DNA of 64,000 bases from Profundibacterium mesophilum KAUST100406-0324 (GCF_009835145.1 NZ_APKE01000022.1:62001-126000); one strand, 5' to 3'; shown: positions 38,082-46,556, counted from the stretch's first letter. Numbers and translations: made by a program. The notes: generated from the sequence alone by a model not told the origin.

Positions 38082-39107
38082 ATGGACGATCAGAAGACTC
38101 CGACCGGACCGGCCCTGCTCGAGGAAGATGCCCTCCGGACGATAGCCCTCTCCTCGGTCGCCATGGTTCTGACCAATCCGCATTACGAGGACAATCCGAT
38201 CGTCTACGTGAACCGCGCCTTTGAAAAGGTGACGGGCTACGCACGCGACAGCGCCATCGGACGCAACTGCCGCTTCCTGCAATGCGAGGACACCGACCCA
38301 GAGAAGATCGATCAACTGCGCGAGGCCATCGCGCAGGAGCGGGAAATCACGGTCGAGCTGCTCAACGCCCGCTCCGACGGAAGCCGCTTCGTGTCGCAGC
38401 TGCGCATCAGCCCGGTCTATGGCGATGACGGTGCGCTGACCCATTTCCTCGGCATCCAGACCGTCATCGACGAGGCTCCCCAAGGCAACGGCGGCAGCGC
38501 CGACGAGGCGATGACCGAATTGCAGCACAGGGTGAAGAATCACCTTTCGATGATCGTCAGCCTGATCCGTATCCAGTCCCGCCAGAGCAGCGCCAAGCTG
38601 GAATACGAGAACCTGTCGCGGCGCGTGGAAAGCCTGCAGATGCTCTATGAGGAGCTGGTGCGTCCGAAGGCCGGCAGCAACCGCGAATCCGTCGATATCG
38701 GCTCCTACCTGACGCGTGTGGCGAACGCGATCGCCCATCTCGACGGCCGGGCGGGGATCCTGGTCAACATCAACGTGGTCTCCATCGACATGTCCATCGA
38801 CCCGGCCACGCGCATTGGCCTGATCATCTCCGAGGTGCTGACCAACGCCTTGCAACATGCCTTCCACGGGCGCGAGCGCGGTGTGGTCGAGCTGCGCGTG
38901 AGCCGGCTCACCGATGGCGGAATGCGCGCCACGATCAGCGATGACGGGATCGGCTTTGCGGATGGCGTCACCTGGCCCAATACCGACAGCCTGGGAGGGC
39001 GGATCGTGCAGGGGCTGATCGACGGTCTCGACGGATCGCTCGATGCCTCCTGCGGCGCCGGCGGGACGACCGTCACGCTCGAGGTGCCGGGACGGGCCTT
39101 CGCCTGA
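38082..39107 (+). CDS. LOV-domain blue-light sensor histidine kinase
   Basis: 341 residues, no membrane segment. The N-terminal LOV (PAS) domain has the flavin-adduct cysteine in GRNCRFLQ (Cys63), Asn95 in LLNARSDG and the signalling Gln126 in FLGIQ. A HisKA_2-type dimerisation domain follows with phospho-acceptor His149 in LQHRVKNHLSMI, then a HATPase with N-box ISEVLTNALQHAF and G-box DDGIGF. The position that is normally Asn in the FWNxL strand is Ser105. No response regulator is adjacent. It sits between scoA and scoB, 256 bases after scoA and 87 before scoB. Confidence 0.93.
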   Translation: MDDQKTPTGPALLEEDALRTIALSSVAMVLTNPHYEDNPIVYVNRAFEKVTGYARDSAIGRNCRFLQCEDTDPEKIDQLREAIAQEREITVELLNARSDGSRFVSQLRISPVYGDDGALTHFLGIQTVIDEAPQGNGGSADEAMTELQHRVKNHLSMIVSLIRIQSRQSSAKLEYENLSRRVESLQMLYEELVRPKAGSNRESVDIGSYLTRVANAIAHLDGRAGILVNINVVSIDMSIDPATRIGLIISEVLTNALQHAFHGRERGVVELRVSRLTDGGMRATISDDGIGFADGVTWPNTDSLGGRIVQGLIDGLDGSLDASCGAGGTTVTLEVPGRAFA

Positions 39108-39194
39108 GCGCGCGCCCGGCCTGGCCGGGGCTTTCGGTGCCGCCGATCTGCGGCTAAGACGGGGCGGACAGGTAAATCATCAAAGGATGCAGAC

Positions 39195-39818
39195 ATGCCC
39201 TGGGACCGCAATCAGATGGCCGAGCGTGCCGCGCAGGAGCTCGAAGACGGAATGTATGTCAATCTGGGCATCGGCATCCCGACGCTGGTTGCCAACTATG
39301 TCGGCGACAAGGACATCACACTGCAATCCGAGAACGGCATGCTCGGCATGGGGCCCTTCCCGACCGATGATGCCGTCGATCCCGACCTGATCAATGCCGG
39401 CAAGCAGACGATCACCGAACTTCCGCGCACCAGCTATTTCGACAGTGCCACGAGCTTCGGGATGATCCGCGGTGGCAAGATCGCCTGCGCGATCCTCGGG
39501 GCGATGGAGGTCGCGCAGAACGGCGATCTGGCGAACTGGATGATCCCCGGCAAGCTGGTCAAGGGCATGGGCGGTGCGATGGACCTCGTGGCCGGCGTGA
39601 AGCGCGTCGTCGTGGTGATGGATCACACCAACAAGGCGGGCGAATCGAAGCTGCTGCGCGAATGTACCCTGCCGCTGACGGGCGCGGGGGTGGTCGACAG
39701 GATCATCACCAATCTCGGGGTGCTCGATGTCGTCGAGGGCGGCCTGCGGATCGTCGAGACCGCGGACGGCGTCACCGAGGACGAGATCCGGGCCGCCACG
39801 GAGGCGCATATCGTCTGA
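39195..39818 (+). CDS. scoB: 3-oxoacid CoA-transferase subunit B
   Basis: 207 residues. It has YVNLGIGIPTLVANYV and the catalytic glutamate motif SENGMLGMG of class I CoA-transferases, followed by GAMDLVAGVKRVVVVMDH. Partner of the subunit A encoded at 37130-37825. ATG 39195 (MPWDRNQMAERAA) is the family start. It ends before a hairpin shared with the convergent gene. Confidence 0.96.
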   Translation: MPWDRNQMAERAAQELEDGMYVNLGIGIPTLVANYVGDKDITLQSENGMLGMGPFPTDDAVDPDLINAGKQTITELPRTSYFDSATSFGMIRGGKIACAILGAMEVAQNGDLANWMIPGKLVKGMGGAMDLVAGVKRVVVVMDHTNKAGESKLLRECTLPLTGAGVVDRIITNLGVLDVVEGGLRIVETADGVTEDEIRAATEAHIV

Positions 39819-39825
39819 TGGCGCG

Positions 39826-39854
39826 CCGGGCGTCCGGCCGAACCGGGCGCCCGG
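39826..39854. terminator. Shared hairpin between convergent scoB and ubiA-like genes
   Basis: 12-bp stem CCGGGCGTCCGG / CCGGGCGCCCGG with one G-U pair and a 5-base loop, fitted into the 39 bases between two convergent stop codons. No T-run on either side, so termination is inferred from position. Confidence 0.55.
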
Positions 39855-39857
39855 CCG

Positions 39858-41138
39858 TCAGCCGAACCACTCCGCCCAGAGGCCGGCGGAGTAGAACATC
39901 AGCGACAGCGTGATCAGCAGGAGACCTATGCCCCGCCGGTCACGCAGCGCAAAGACGATCGGGTCGTAATCCATCCGCCCGCGGGCCCCCAGCGCGATCA
40001 TCCGGATCAGCCACAAGGCGATCGGCGGCAAGGCCAGCCACAGCATCCAGCGCGTCGGGTAGAGCGCGGCGGCATGTTCGGTGGTGATGTAGAGCGCGAA
40101 GATCACAAGCGCCCCGACCGTCCCGAGCCCGGCCATGTTGAGCAGATCCTCCTGGTCGGCCTTGCCGTACCCGCGCCCCGGCAGCCGCCCCTGATCCTTC
40201 GCCCGCGCAAGTTCGGTCAGTCGCTTGACGCAGCCCAGCGTCAGGAAGACCGGGAAGATGAAGATCAGCATGTAGATCGACGCCTCCACCCCGCCGGCGG
40301 CCGCCCCCGCGAAGACCCGCAGCGTGTAGAGCGCGGCAAGGGTGAAGACATCGATCCAGCGCATCCTCTTGAGCCTGAGCGAATAGCCCAGGGACAGTCC
40401 GACATAGATCATCAGAACGGCGACGAATTCGCCGCCGAGCACCGCCCCCAGCCCCAGCGCGAGCGCCACCAGAAGCGCAAAGCCCGCCATCCCGCTCCAA
40501 AGTGGCAGGGCGCCGGCCGCGAAGGGGCGCCGGCGCTTGGTCTCGTGCAGGCGGTCGGCCTCGAGGTCCAGAAGATCGTTGATGATGTAGATCGACGAGG
40601 CGGCGGCGGAGAACGCGACGATCCCGAGCAGGATCTGTATCAGGGTTGGCAGATCGAAGGCATGCGCGGCGATGGGCGCGAGGAAAAGCAGGACGTTCTT
40701 CACCCATTGATGCGGCCGCAGGGCACGCAGCATCGCCCGCCGCGGCAGCTCGGCGAAGGCGCGGGGCGCGGCGAGCAGCTCGTAGCCCCCTGCCCCGAAA
40801 TGTGCATCGAGCGCGGCCCGTCGCTCCATGCGCGGCATGGCCAGCAATTCAAGGCCCAGCGTTTCGGCGAGCGGCGCGGCGAGATCCGGGCGCTCGGACA
40901 TGAGAAGAACCCGCCGCCCCCGGGCGAGGGCCTCGTCGATCCGCGCCTCGGTCGCCGCGGCAAGCGGCAGCAGATCGTGGCGCAGCCCGGCGGCGGCCAT
41001 GAGCGCCGCGCCATCGCGCCGCCGCACCGCATCGAGAAGCGCCAGCGGCTCCCGGCCCAGCGCCGCCCAGAGCGTCTCGAGCTGCAGCCCGGTGCGCATC
41101 AAGGCCGGCAGCGCGACGACGAGCGGCGGTTCAGCCAT
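39858..41138 (-). CDS. UbiA-family prenyltransferase with degenerate HAD-like N-terminal domain
   Basis: 426 residues. Residues about 135-426 form a polytopic UbiA domain: LRALRPHQWVKNVLLFLAPI, the NDLLDLEADRLHETKRRRP prenyl-diphosphate site and YGKADQEDLLN as the second acidic motif, resembling decaprenyl-phosphate phosphoribosyltransferases. Residues 1-130 align with the HAD phosphatase domain found on relatives, but the nucleophile motif DxDGTLLRT reads ALPALMRT here, so it cannot be an active phosphatase. The start overlaps the upstream transglycosylase stop by 8 bases. Confidence 0.85.
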   Translation of the reverse strand: MAEPPLVVALPALMRTGLQLETLWAALGREPLALLDAVRRRDGAALMAAAGLRHDLLPLAAATEARIDEALARGRRVLLMSERPDLAAPLAETLGLELLAMPRMERRAALDAHFGAGGYELLAAPRAFAELPRRAMLRALRPHQWVKNVLLFLAPIAAHAFDLPTLIQILLGIVAFSAAASSIYIINDLLDLEADRLHETKRRRPFAAGALPLWSGMAGFALLVALALGLGAVLGGEFVAVLMIYVGLSLGYSLRLKRMRWIDVFTLAALYTLRVFAGAAAGGVEASIYMLIFIFPVFLTLGCVKRLTELARAKDQGRLPGRGYGKADQEDLLNMAGLGTVGALVIFALYITTEHAAALYPTRWMLWLALPPIALWLIRMIALGARGRMDYDPIVFALRDRRGIGLLLITLSLMFYSAGLWAEWFG

Positions 41139-42054
41139 TGCTCGCGCGGCCCCGCCCCATCAGGACGCAGCCATCGGTAATCAGCCGGGGCGGCGTCAGG
41201 CACAGGCCGCGCGCCACGTTCCAGGCCGTCAGCACCTTGGGCACGTAGGACCGGGTTTCGGCGAAGGGCGGCACCCCGGCATGGGAGCGCACCGCCCCCT
41301 CGCCGGCATTGTAGCCGGCAAGGGCCAGGACGGGATCATTGTCGAAATGGCTCATCAGCCAGTCAAGATAGGTGACGCCGCCACGGATGTTCTCCGGCGG
41401 ATGCAGGCTGTCGCGCACCCCGAACCGCGCGGCGGTGTCGGGCATCAGCTGCATCAGCCCGGCGGCGCCGGCCCGGCTGCGCGCATCGGCACGGCCACCC
41501 GATTCGACCGCGATCACGGCCAGGACCAGTGCCGGGGAAACACGCGTGCCGATCGTCGCAAGGAGGATCTCGCGCCCATGGATGGCGGCGATCTTGCGCA
41601 GGGCGTCGAGACGCGGCTCCGGCAGGCGCTGCCCGGCGGGCGCATTGCGCAGCACCGCGAGCGCAGCGTCCACCCCGCCGAGGCCGGCGCCCGCGGGCGG
41701 CACCTCGCGCCAGAACCAATCGAGCGCGCCCCGGGCGGCCGGAACCGCCGCCGCGCGCGCGCTTTCGATCGCGGCGGGTGGTGGTGGCTGGGTGATCTGC
41801 ACCGTGATGCGCCGCTTCGTGCCGGGCGCCGGCGGCTTGAGGCGCTTGAAGGTGAAATCGGCGAAGGGTGGCGGCACGACCTCGCGGCGGGCCGTGCGGT
41901 CCTCCTGCGTCTCGGCGAGGGCCTGGGGCGCGGCAAGGCCGCTGAACGCCGCCGCGCAGATGAGCGCGCAGAGGCCCCGCGCCAATGCCCGCGCCCGCCC
42001 GGTCCCGCCCTCTCGGCTTTCGGTCTCGGCCGCCCGGCCGGCTGCATGTCCCAT
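41131..42054 (-). CDS. Lytic transglycosylase (SLT domain)
   Basis: 307 residues with a signal-like N-terminus (ALARGLCALICAAAFSGLAAPQALAE). The C-terminal SLT domain has the catalytic glutamate in AVIAVESGGRADARS, then GAAGLMQLMPDTAARFGV and ALAGYNAGEGAV. It probably cleaves peptidoglycan in the periplasm. The start at 42054 is inferred from the signal peptide; the frame is open for another 250 codons upstream but that sequence does not look like protein. Confidence 0.87.
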   Translation of the reverse strand: MGHAAGRAAETESREGGTGRARALARGLCALICAAAFSGLAAPQALAETQEDRTARREVVPPPFADFTFKRLKPPAPGTKRRITVQITQPPPPAAIESARAAAVPAARGALDWFWREVPPAGAGLGGVDAALAVLRNAPAGQRLPEPRLDALRKIAAIHGREILLATIGTRVSPALVLAVIAVESGGRADARSRAGAAGLMQLMPDTAARFGVRDSLHPPENIRGGVTYLDWLMSHFDNDPVLALAGYNAGEGAVRSHAGVPPFAETRSYVPKVLTAWNVARGLCLTPPRLITDGCVLMGRGRASNG

Positions 42055-42516
42055 GGGGTCGAGTTTGTCCCAAGCCCGCTGCGCGATCCAGCGCCGGACC
42101 GCGCCTTTGCGCGGCGGGGCGCGCGGCTGGTGCAGCGCGGCAACGCCGGTGCGGCGATATCTGCCATCCCTTCCCCGAGGCGGGCGCGCCGCGGGGGCCG
42201 GCCCGGGCGGTCCCCGGCAGGCGAGCGCCCGGGCCCTGCCGCTCCCCTCCACGCGCCGCGGCCGGGCCGGCAGGGAATCGGTCTGCGGGGCGCGGCGGGA
42301 AGGCACCGGCGGAATGCGGCCCATGCGCACCCCCGGCACAGGCGTCTTTGCGCCCGGACATGCCCGTTTTGCCCCGATGATTGTCCAGACATGCGAAAAT
42401 GGCCCGCTACGGGTCCAAAACATGCCCCATTTGCCGGGCTTATTGGCTCCTGCCGAAACGGACTGTGTTCTGGATCGGTCAATCCGAGAGACACTGAACC
42501 AGAGGTAAAAAAAACC
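42055..42516. other. Intergenic region upstream of the Tad pilus locus
   Basis: 462 bases with no convincing gene. The left part is GC-rich and low complexity. The right 160 bases are more balanced and hold two direct repeats (42358-42373 and 42420-42435) and the likely promoter of the first pilin. I could not pick a clear -35/-10 pair. Confidence 0.55.
42358..42435 (+). repeat. Direct repeat pair upstream of the first pilin
   Basis: ACATGCCCGTTTTGCC (42358-42373) and ACATGCCCCATTTGCC (42420-42435) match at 14 of 16 positions and start 62 bases apart, close to six helical turns. They end 82 bases before the pilin ATG, so they may be regulator binding sites. The regulator is unknown. Confidence 0.5.
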
Positions 42517-42711
42517 ATGAAGCTCTTCAAGATCACCAACCGTTTCGCCCGCGACGAAGACGGCGCAGTCACCGTCGACTGGGTTGTGCTGACCGCTGCC
42601 ATCGTGGGCCTCGGCATCGCCGTTCTCACCTCGGTCACCAGCGGCACGCAGGCCGTGACGGAGAAGATTTCCGGCAAGCTGACCTCGACCACGGTAACCA
42701 AGGCATTCTGA
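42517..42711 (+). CDS. Flp/Fap-type pilin, copy 1
   Basis: 64-residue type IVb prepilin. The short basic leader MKLFKITNRFARDEDG is cut after Gly16 by the prepilin peptidase; the mature chain starts AVTVDWVVLTAAIVGLGIAV, a single hydrophobic helix. Mature positions 5 and 6 are Asp-Trp rather than the classical Glu-Tyr of Flp. The major pilus subunit is expected to be one or both of the two copies. It has its own terminator, which suggests high expression relative to downstream genes. Confidence 0.93.
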   Translation: MKLFKITNRFARDEDGAVTVDWVVLTAAIVGLGIAVLTSVTSGTQAVTEKISGKLTSTTVTKAF

Positions 42712-42738
42712 TCGCCGGAAAGAGACCGGCCATCCGCT

Positions 42739-42771
42739 AGGGGGTAGCATCAAGGGGTGCTGCCCCCTTTT
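42739..42771 (+). terminator. Terminator after pilin copy 1
   Basis: 11-bp stem AGGGGGTAGCA / TGCTGCCCCCT (one G-U pair) with an 8-base loop followed by TTTTC. It separates the first pilin message from the second. Confidence 0.85.
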
Positions 42772-42969
42772 CATGCGTGCCGTCCCGCGGCGGGCGCTCC
42801 ACCTGCCTGCATCCACGCGGTTCCCTCATGCGGTTCGGCCTAGAAATAGACCTTTGCCGCCGCACTCTTGGCCAGATTGCGTGCTTGTCTGGCTTTCGTG
42901 AGGCCCCGGACCCCGCGCGGGCCTGAAGACAGGCCGGATCACCGGCTCTCTCCTCGAAAGGACATGACG

Positions 42970-43164
42970 ATGAAACTTCTCAAACTCGCTTCGAAATTTC
43001 ACCGCGACGAAGACGGCGCCGTCACCGTCGACTGGGTCGTGCTGACCGCCGCCATCGTCGGCCTCGGCATCGCGGTGCTGACCTCGGTCACCACCGGCAC
43101 GCAGGCCGTGACGGAGAAAATCTCGACCCAGCTGTCGGGAACGGCCGTGACCACCAGCTTCTGA
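42970..43164 (+). CDS. Flp/Fap-type pilin, copy 2
   Basis: 64 residues, closely similar to copy 1 through DEDGAVTVDWVVLTAAIVGLG and differing mainly in the leader and the last 15 residues. I place the start at ATG 42970 rather than 42964: AAGGA then sits 7 bases away, and the leader length becomes identical to copy 1 (Gly16 at the cleavage site). A tandem duplication is the likely origin. Confidence 0.92.
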   Translation: MKLLKLASKFHRDEDGAVTVDWVVLTAAIVGLGIAVLTSVTTGTQAVTEKISTQLSGTAVTTSF

Positions 43165-43366
43165 ATCCGGCGCAAATCGTCCTGTTCCGCCCTGACCGGG
43201 CGGGCCGGGGCACCGGCGCCGCAGAAGCGGCGACCTTCACGGACACGGACTGCGCATGGCCCGAAACGGCCCCCGTCCGCAGCCCCCTCCCCGCGGCGAC
43301 GCCCGCCACGACAGACCCGCCGCACCCGGAACGAGGGGCGCCCGGTCCACCCGAAGAGGACAGCAC

Positions 43367-44230
43367 ATGAGGATGATTTTCGGATTGGTTCTGATGCTCG
43401 GCATCGGCCTTGCAGGTTTCGCCGTCTACATGGCGAAGGGCTACATCACGGAACGCGAGGCGATCCTTGCCGGCGAGCGCGCCAACCAGGCACAGATCGT
43501 CCCGACCCGCGATGTCTTCGTGACCAACCGCGCCCTGCGCTACGGCGAGCCGCTCACCAAGGAAGATGTCATCTGGGTCGCCTTCCCCGAAGCCGCGATC
43601 CCGGAGGGCGCCTTCCTCGAGCCCGCCGATCTTTTCCCGCAGGACGGGCTCACGCCGCGCGCCGTGCTGCGCACGATGGAGAAGGGCGAGGTCGTGCTTG
43701 CGGTCAAGGTCACCGAGCCGGGCGAGGATGCCGGCGTCTCCTCACGCCTGTCGCGTGGCATGCGCGCCTTCGCCATCCGCGTCGATGTCTCGACCGGCGT
43801 GTCGGGCTTCCTGCGTCCCGGCGACCGCGTCGATGTCTATTGGAGCGGCACCGTCCCCGATGCCGATGGCAGCCGCCAGGAAGTCACCAAGCTCATCGAG
43901 GCGGGCGTCAAGCTGGTCGCGATCGACCAGTCCGCCGACGGGGATCGCTCCTCGCCCACGGTGGCGCGCACCGTGACGGTCGAGGCATCGCCCCGCCAGG
44001 TCGCGGCCCTCGCACAGGCCCAGAGCACGGGCGGATTGTCGCTCAGCCTCGTCGGCTCCGAGGATGACAGCATCGCCGAGGCCATCGAGATCGACCAAAG
44101 ACAGCTTCTCGGCCTCGCCCCTCCCGAGCCCGAACAGAGGGTTGTCCAGGCCGAGGCGCCCCGCGTATGCACGATCCGCACCCGCCGCGGCGGCGACATG
44201 GTCGAGATCGCGATCCCCTGCAGCCAGTAG
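43367..44230 (+). CDS. cpaB: Tad pilus assembly protein CpaB/RcpC
   Basis: 287 residues. One N-terminal membrane helix (MRMIFGLVLMLGIGLAGFAVYMA), then an SAF/beta-clip domain (VPTRDVFVTNRALRYGEPLTKEDVIWVAFPE) and the RcpC/CpaB C-domain with RAFAIRVDVSTGVSGFLRPGDRVDVYW. CpaB spans the periplasm next to the secretin. ATG 43367 follows AGAGGA. A hairpin separates it from cpaC. Confidence 0.94.
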   Translation: MRMIFGLVLMLGIGLAGFAVYMAKGYITEREAILAGERANQAQIVPTRDVFVTNRALRYGEPLTKEDVIWVAFPEAAIPEGAFLEPADLFPQDGLTPRAVLRTMEKGEVVLAVKVTEPGEDAGVSSRLSRGMRAFAIRVDVSTGVSGFLRPGDRVDVYWSGTVPDADGSRQEVTKLIEAGVKLVAIDQSADGDRSSPTVARTVTVEASPRQVAALAQAQSTGGLSLSLVGSEDDSIAEAIEIDQRQLLGLAPPEPEQRVVQAEAPRVCTIRTRRGGDMVEIAIPCSQ

Positions 44231-44264
44231 TGACCGCCGGCACGTCGACGCGACCCGGCCCCGA

Positions 44265-44303
44265 CGGCCCGCAGCCCTTGCGCCGCGGGCCGTTAACCTT
44301 TTT
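44265..44303 (+). terminator. Attenuator-like hairpin between cpaB and cpaC
   Basis: Perfect 8-bp stem CGGCCCGC / GCGGGCCG with a 12-base loop, followed after TTAACC by TTTTT. It lies in the 212-base gap, so cpaC may also have its own promoter. Confidence 0.6.
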
Positions 44304-44442
44304 CGCAGCTGTTGCGGCCGAACTACACAGGTCCCCCCCGCACCGCGGCCCCTGATTGCAATGGAATCCGAACTCCCGCATGCTTCCGCCAGAGCAGGGC
44401 AGCAAGACCCGTCAACGCCGTGGTTCAGAGAGGCAGGATCAC

Positions 44443-45861
44443 ATGCCATTCCAGCGCTTCATGAAGGCGGCCCTCCTTGGGGCCGCGATCGGCCTGAGCA
44501 TCGCGGCGCCGGGTCACTCCGAGACGTTGCGGGTCATGACCGGCTCCACCTCCAGCAATCTGAACGTGCCGATGAACCGCGCGGTGGTGGTCGAATCGGA
44601 CCGTCCCTTCGCCGAGCTCAGCATCGCCAACCCCGCCATCGCCGACATCTCGACCCTGTCGGACCGGACCATCTACGTGCTTGGCAAGGCGCCCGGGCGC
44701 ACCACGCTGACGCTGCTCAACGCCGAAGGGCGCCTGATTACGAATGTCGAGGTCCAGGTGACGCCCGACATCGCGGAGTTCAAGGAACGCCTGCGCCAGA
44801 TCCTTCCCGGCGAGCCGGTCGAGGTGCGCACCGCCAATGACGGCATCGTGCTGTCAGGCACCGTCAGCAGCATCGTCGCGCTCGACCGCGCCCTCGATCT
44901 CGCGCAGCGCTACGCCCCCGACCGGGTCTCGAACCTGATGGATGTGGGCGGCACGCAGCAGGTCATGCTGAAGGTGCGTTTCGCCGAGATGCAGCGCTCG
45001 GTGCGCAAGACCCTGTCGAGCTCGATCGCGGTGGGTGGCAGCACCTTCGGCGGCGATGTCGGCGTGCAGGGCGGTACGAACACGTTGTCGGGCAGCAATG
45101 CCGGCAGCATCCTGAGCGGCGAGGGATTCAGCTCGGGGCGCGAATCGAACGGTGCCGTGGCGCTGGGCTTCGGCGCCGGCAGCCTGCAATTCGCGGTGCT
45201 GCTGGAAGCGCTCGAGAGCAAGGGCGTCGTGCGCACCCTCGCCGAGCCGAACCTGACCGCGCTTTCCGGACAGGAGGCGAGCTTTCTGGCGGGCGGCGAA
45301 TATCCCATCCCCGTGGCCGGCGGCGACGGCGAGGTCACGGTCCAGTACAAGCCCTTCGGCGTCGAACTGAACTTCACGCCGCGCGTGGTTGCCGACGACC
45401 TGATCAACATCCAGCTCAAGGCCGCCGTCTCCGGCCTCGACAACACCGTGACCTTCCAGCAGAACGGCTTCACGGTAAACAGTTTCCGCCGGCGCGAGAC
45501 CTCGACCACCGTCGAGATGAAGGACGGCGAGAGCTTCGCCATTGCCGGCCTTCTCGAGGATGACTTCCAGGATCTCGCCGGCCAGGTGCCCTGGCTGGGC
45601 GATGTGCCGATCCTCGGGGCACTTTTTCGCAGCGCCGAATACGAACGGCGCCAGAGCGAGCTGGTCATCATCATCACCCCCCATCTCGTCACCCCGGTGC
45701 GCGGCGAGGCCCTCGCCTTGCCCACCGACCGCGTGACATTGCCGACCGAGCGCGACCTGTTCCTCAACGGCCGCCTGACCGGGGGGCGCACGCAGGGCGG
45801 CGCCGCCGGCGAGGTGGCCAAGCAGGATTTCAGCGGCTCCTACGGCTACGTGATGGATTGA
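44443..45861 (+). CDS. cpaC: Tad pilus secretin CpaC/RcpA
   Basis: 472 residues with a signal peptide (KAALLGAAIGLSIAAPGHS). An N-terminal BON/pilus-secretin domain (MNRAVVVESDRPFAELSIANPAIADI, YVLGKAPGRTTLTLLN) precedes the secretin core: QVMLKVRFAEMQRSV, ALSGQEASFLAGGEYPIP and the C-terminal VPWLGDVPILGALFRS, the diagnostic secretin segment. It forms the outer-membrane pore for Flp pili. Confidence 0.96.
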   Translation: MPFQRFMKAALLGAAIGLSIAAPGHSETLRVMTGSTSSNLNVPMNRAVVVESDRPFAELSIANPAIADISTLSDRTIYVLGKAPGRTTLTLLNAEGRLITNVEVQVTPDIAEFKERLRQILPGEPVEVRTANDGIVLSGTVSSIVALDRALDLAQRYAPDRVSNLMDVGGTQQVMLKVRFAEMQRSVRKTLSSSIAVGGSTFGGDVGVQGGTNTLSGSNAGSILSGEGFSSGRESNGAVALGFGAGSLQFAVLLEALESKGVVRTLAEPNLTALSGQEASFLAGGEYPIPVAGGDGEVTVQYKPFGVELNFTPRVVADDLINIQLKAAVSGLDNTVTFQQNGFTVNSFRRRETSTTVEMKDGESFAIAGLLEDDFQDLAGQVPWLGDVPILGALFRSAEYERRQSELVIIITPHLVTPVRGEALALPTDRVTLPTERDLFLNGRLTGGRTQGGAAGEVAKQDFSGSYGYVMD

Positions 45862-45875
45862 GGAGGCCAAGCCCG

Positions 45876-46556
45876 ATGACCATTCGCTCCCGGCCGCTGC
45901 GCGCCGCCCTCGCGATCGCCTCAGCCGCAATCCTCGGGGCCTGCGCGCCGGGCACCGGCCCGCGCAGCTTCGACCAGGTCGCCGGCGGCGCGCTCGACCG
46001 GTCGGGCTTCGGCAACGCCACCTTGATCAACACCCAGGTCCAGAGCGGCGCGCTCGGGCAGGTCGAGGGGCTCAACAACCGCTTCTCGGCAGAGGTCGAT
46101 TCGGTCGTGACCTTCGCCTTCGACAGCGCCGTGCTCGATGCGTCCGCACGCGCGGTGCTCAACCGCCAGGCAAGCTGGATCAGGCAATTCCCGGAAGTGC
46201 GTTTCAGGGTCTTCGGCCACACGGACCTGGTTGGCAGCGACGCCTACAACAAGGCGCTCGGCCTGCGCCGCGCGCAGGCGGTGGTGGCCCATCTCGCCAC
46301 CCGCGGCATCAGCCCCGCACGGCTGGAGGCGCTGGTCTCCTTCGGCGAGACGCAGCCGCTCATCGTCACGCAGGGGCGCGCCCGGGCCAACCGCCGGACC
46401 GTCACCGAGGTCTCGGGCTTCGTCGGGCAGGGCGACCGGGTGCTGAACGGCAAATACGCCGAGGTGATCTTCCGCGAATATGTCCAGAGCGCGATCCCCG
46501 TCCCGCAAGGCGGCAGCGCGCCCGGCGCGACCCTCGCGGCCCCCGCGGGCGGCTGA
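45876..46556 (+). CDS. OmpA-family lipoprotein in the Tad locus
   Basis: 226 residues with a lipobox (AAILGAC, Cys23) and a C-terminal OmpA peptidoglycan-binding domain (VVTFAFDSAVLDASARAVLNRQASWI, VFGHTDLVGSDAYNKALGLRRAQAVV, LEALVSFGETQP). It holds the place that CpaD has in other Tad loci, between secretin and CpaE, and probably anchors the secretin to the cell wall. Start ATG 45876 is 14 bases after cpaC. Confidence 0.9.
   Translation: MTIRSRPLRAALAIASAAILGACAPGTGPRSFDQVAGGALDRSGFGNATLINTQVQSGALGQVEGLNNRFSAEVDSVVTFAFDSAVLDASARAVLNRQASWIRQFPEVRFRVFGHTDLVGSDAYNKALGLRRAQAVVAHLATRGISPARLEALVSFGETQPLIVTQGRARANRRTVTEVSGFVGQGDRVLNGKYAEVIFREYVQSAIPVPQGGSAPGATLAAPAGG

Noticed and set aside
41131-42816. 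Lytic transglycosylase extended upstream to 42816, over the first pilin
   Set aside because: The extra segment is antisense to the pilin and has no protein-like pattern; a signal peptide follows directly after the start at 42054.
44293-44298. TTAACC before cpaC as a CtrA half-site
   Set aside because: No second half-site occurs at the required 7-base spacing on either side; it is also part of the hairpin tail.
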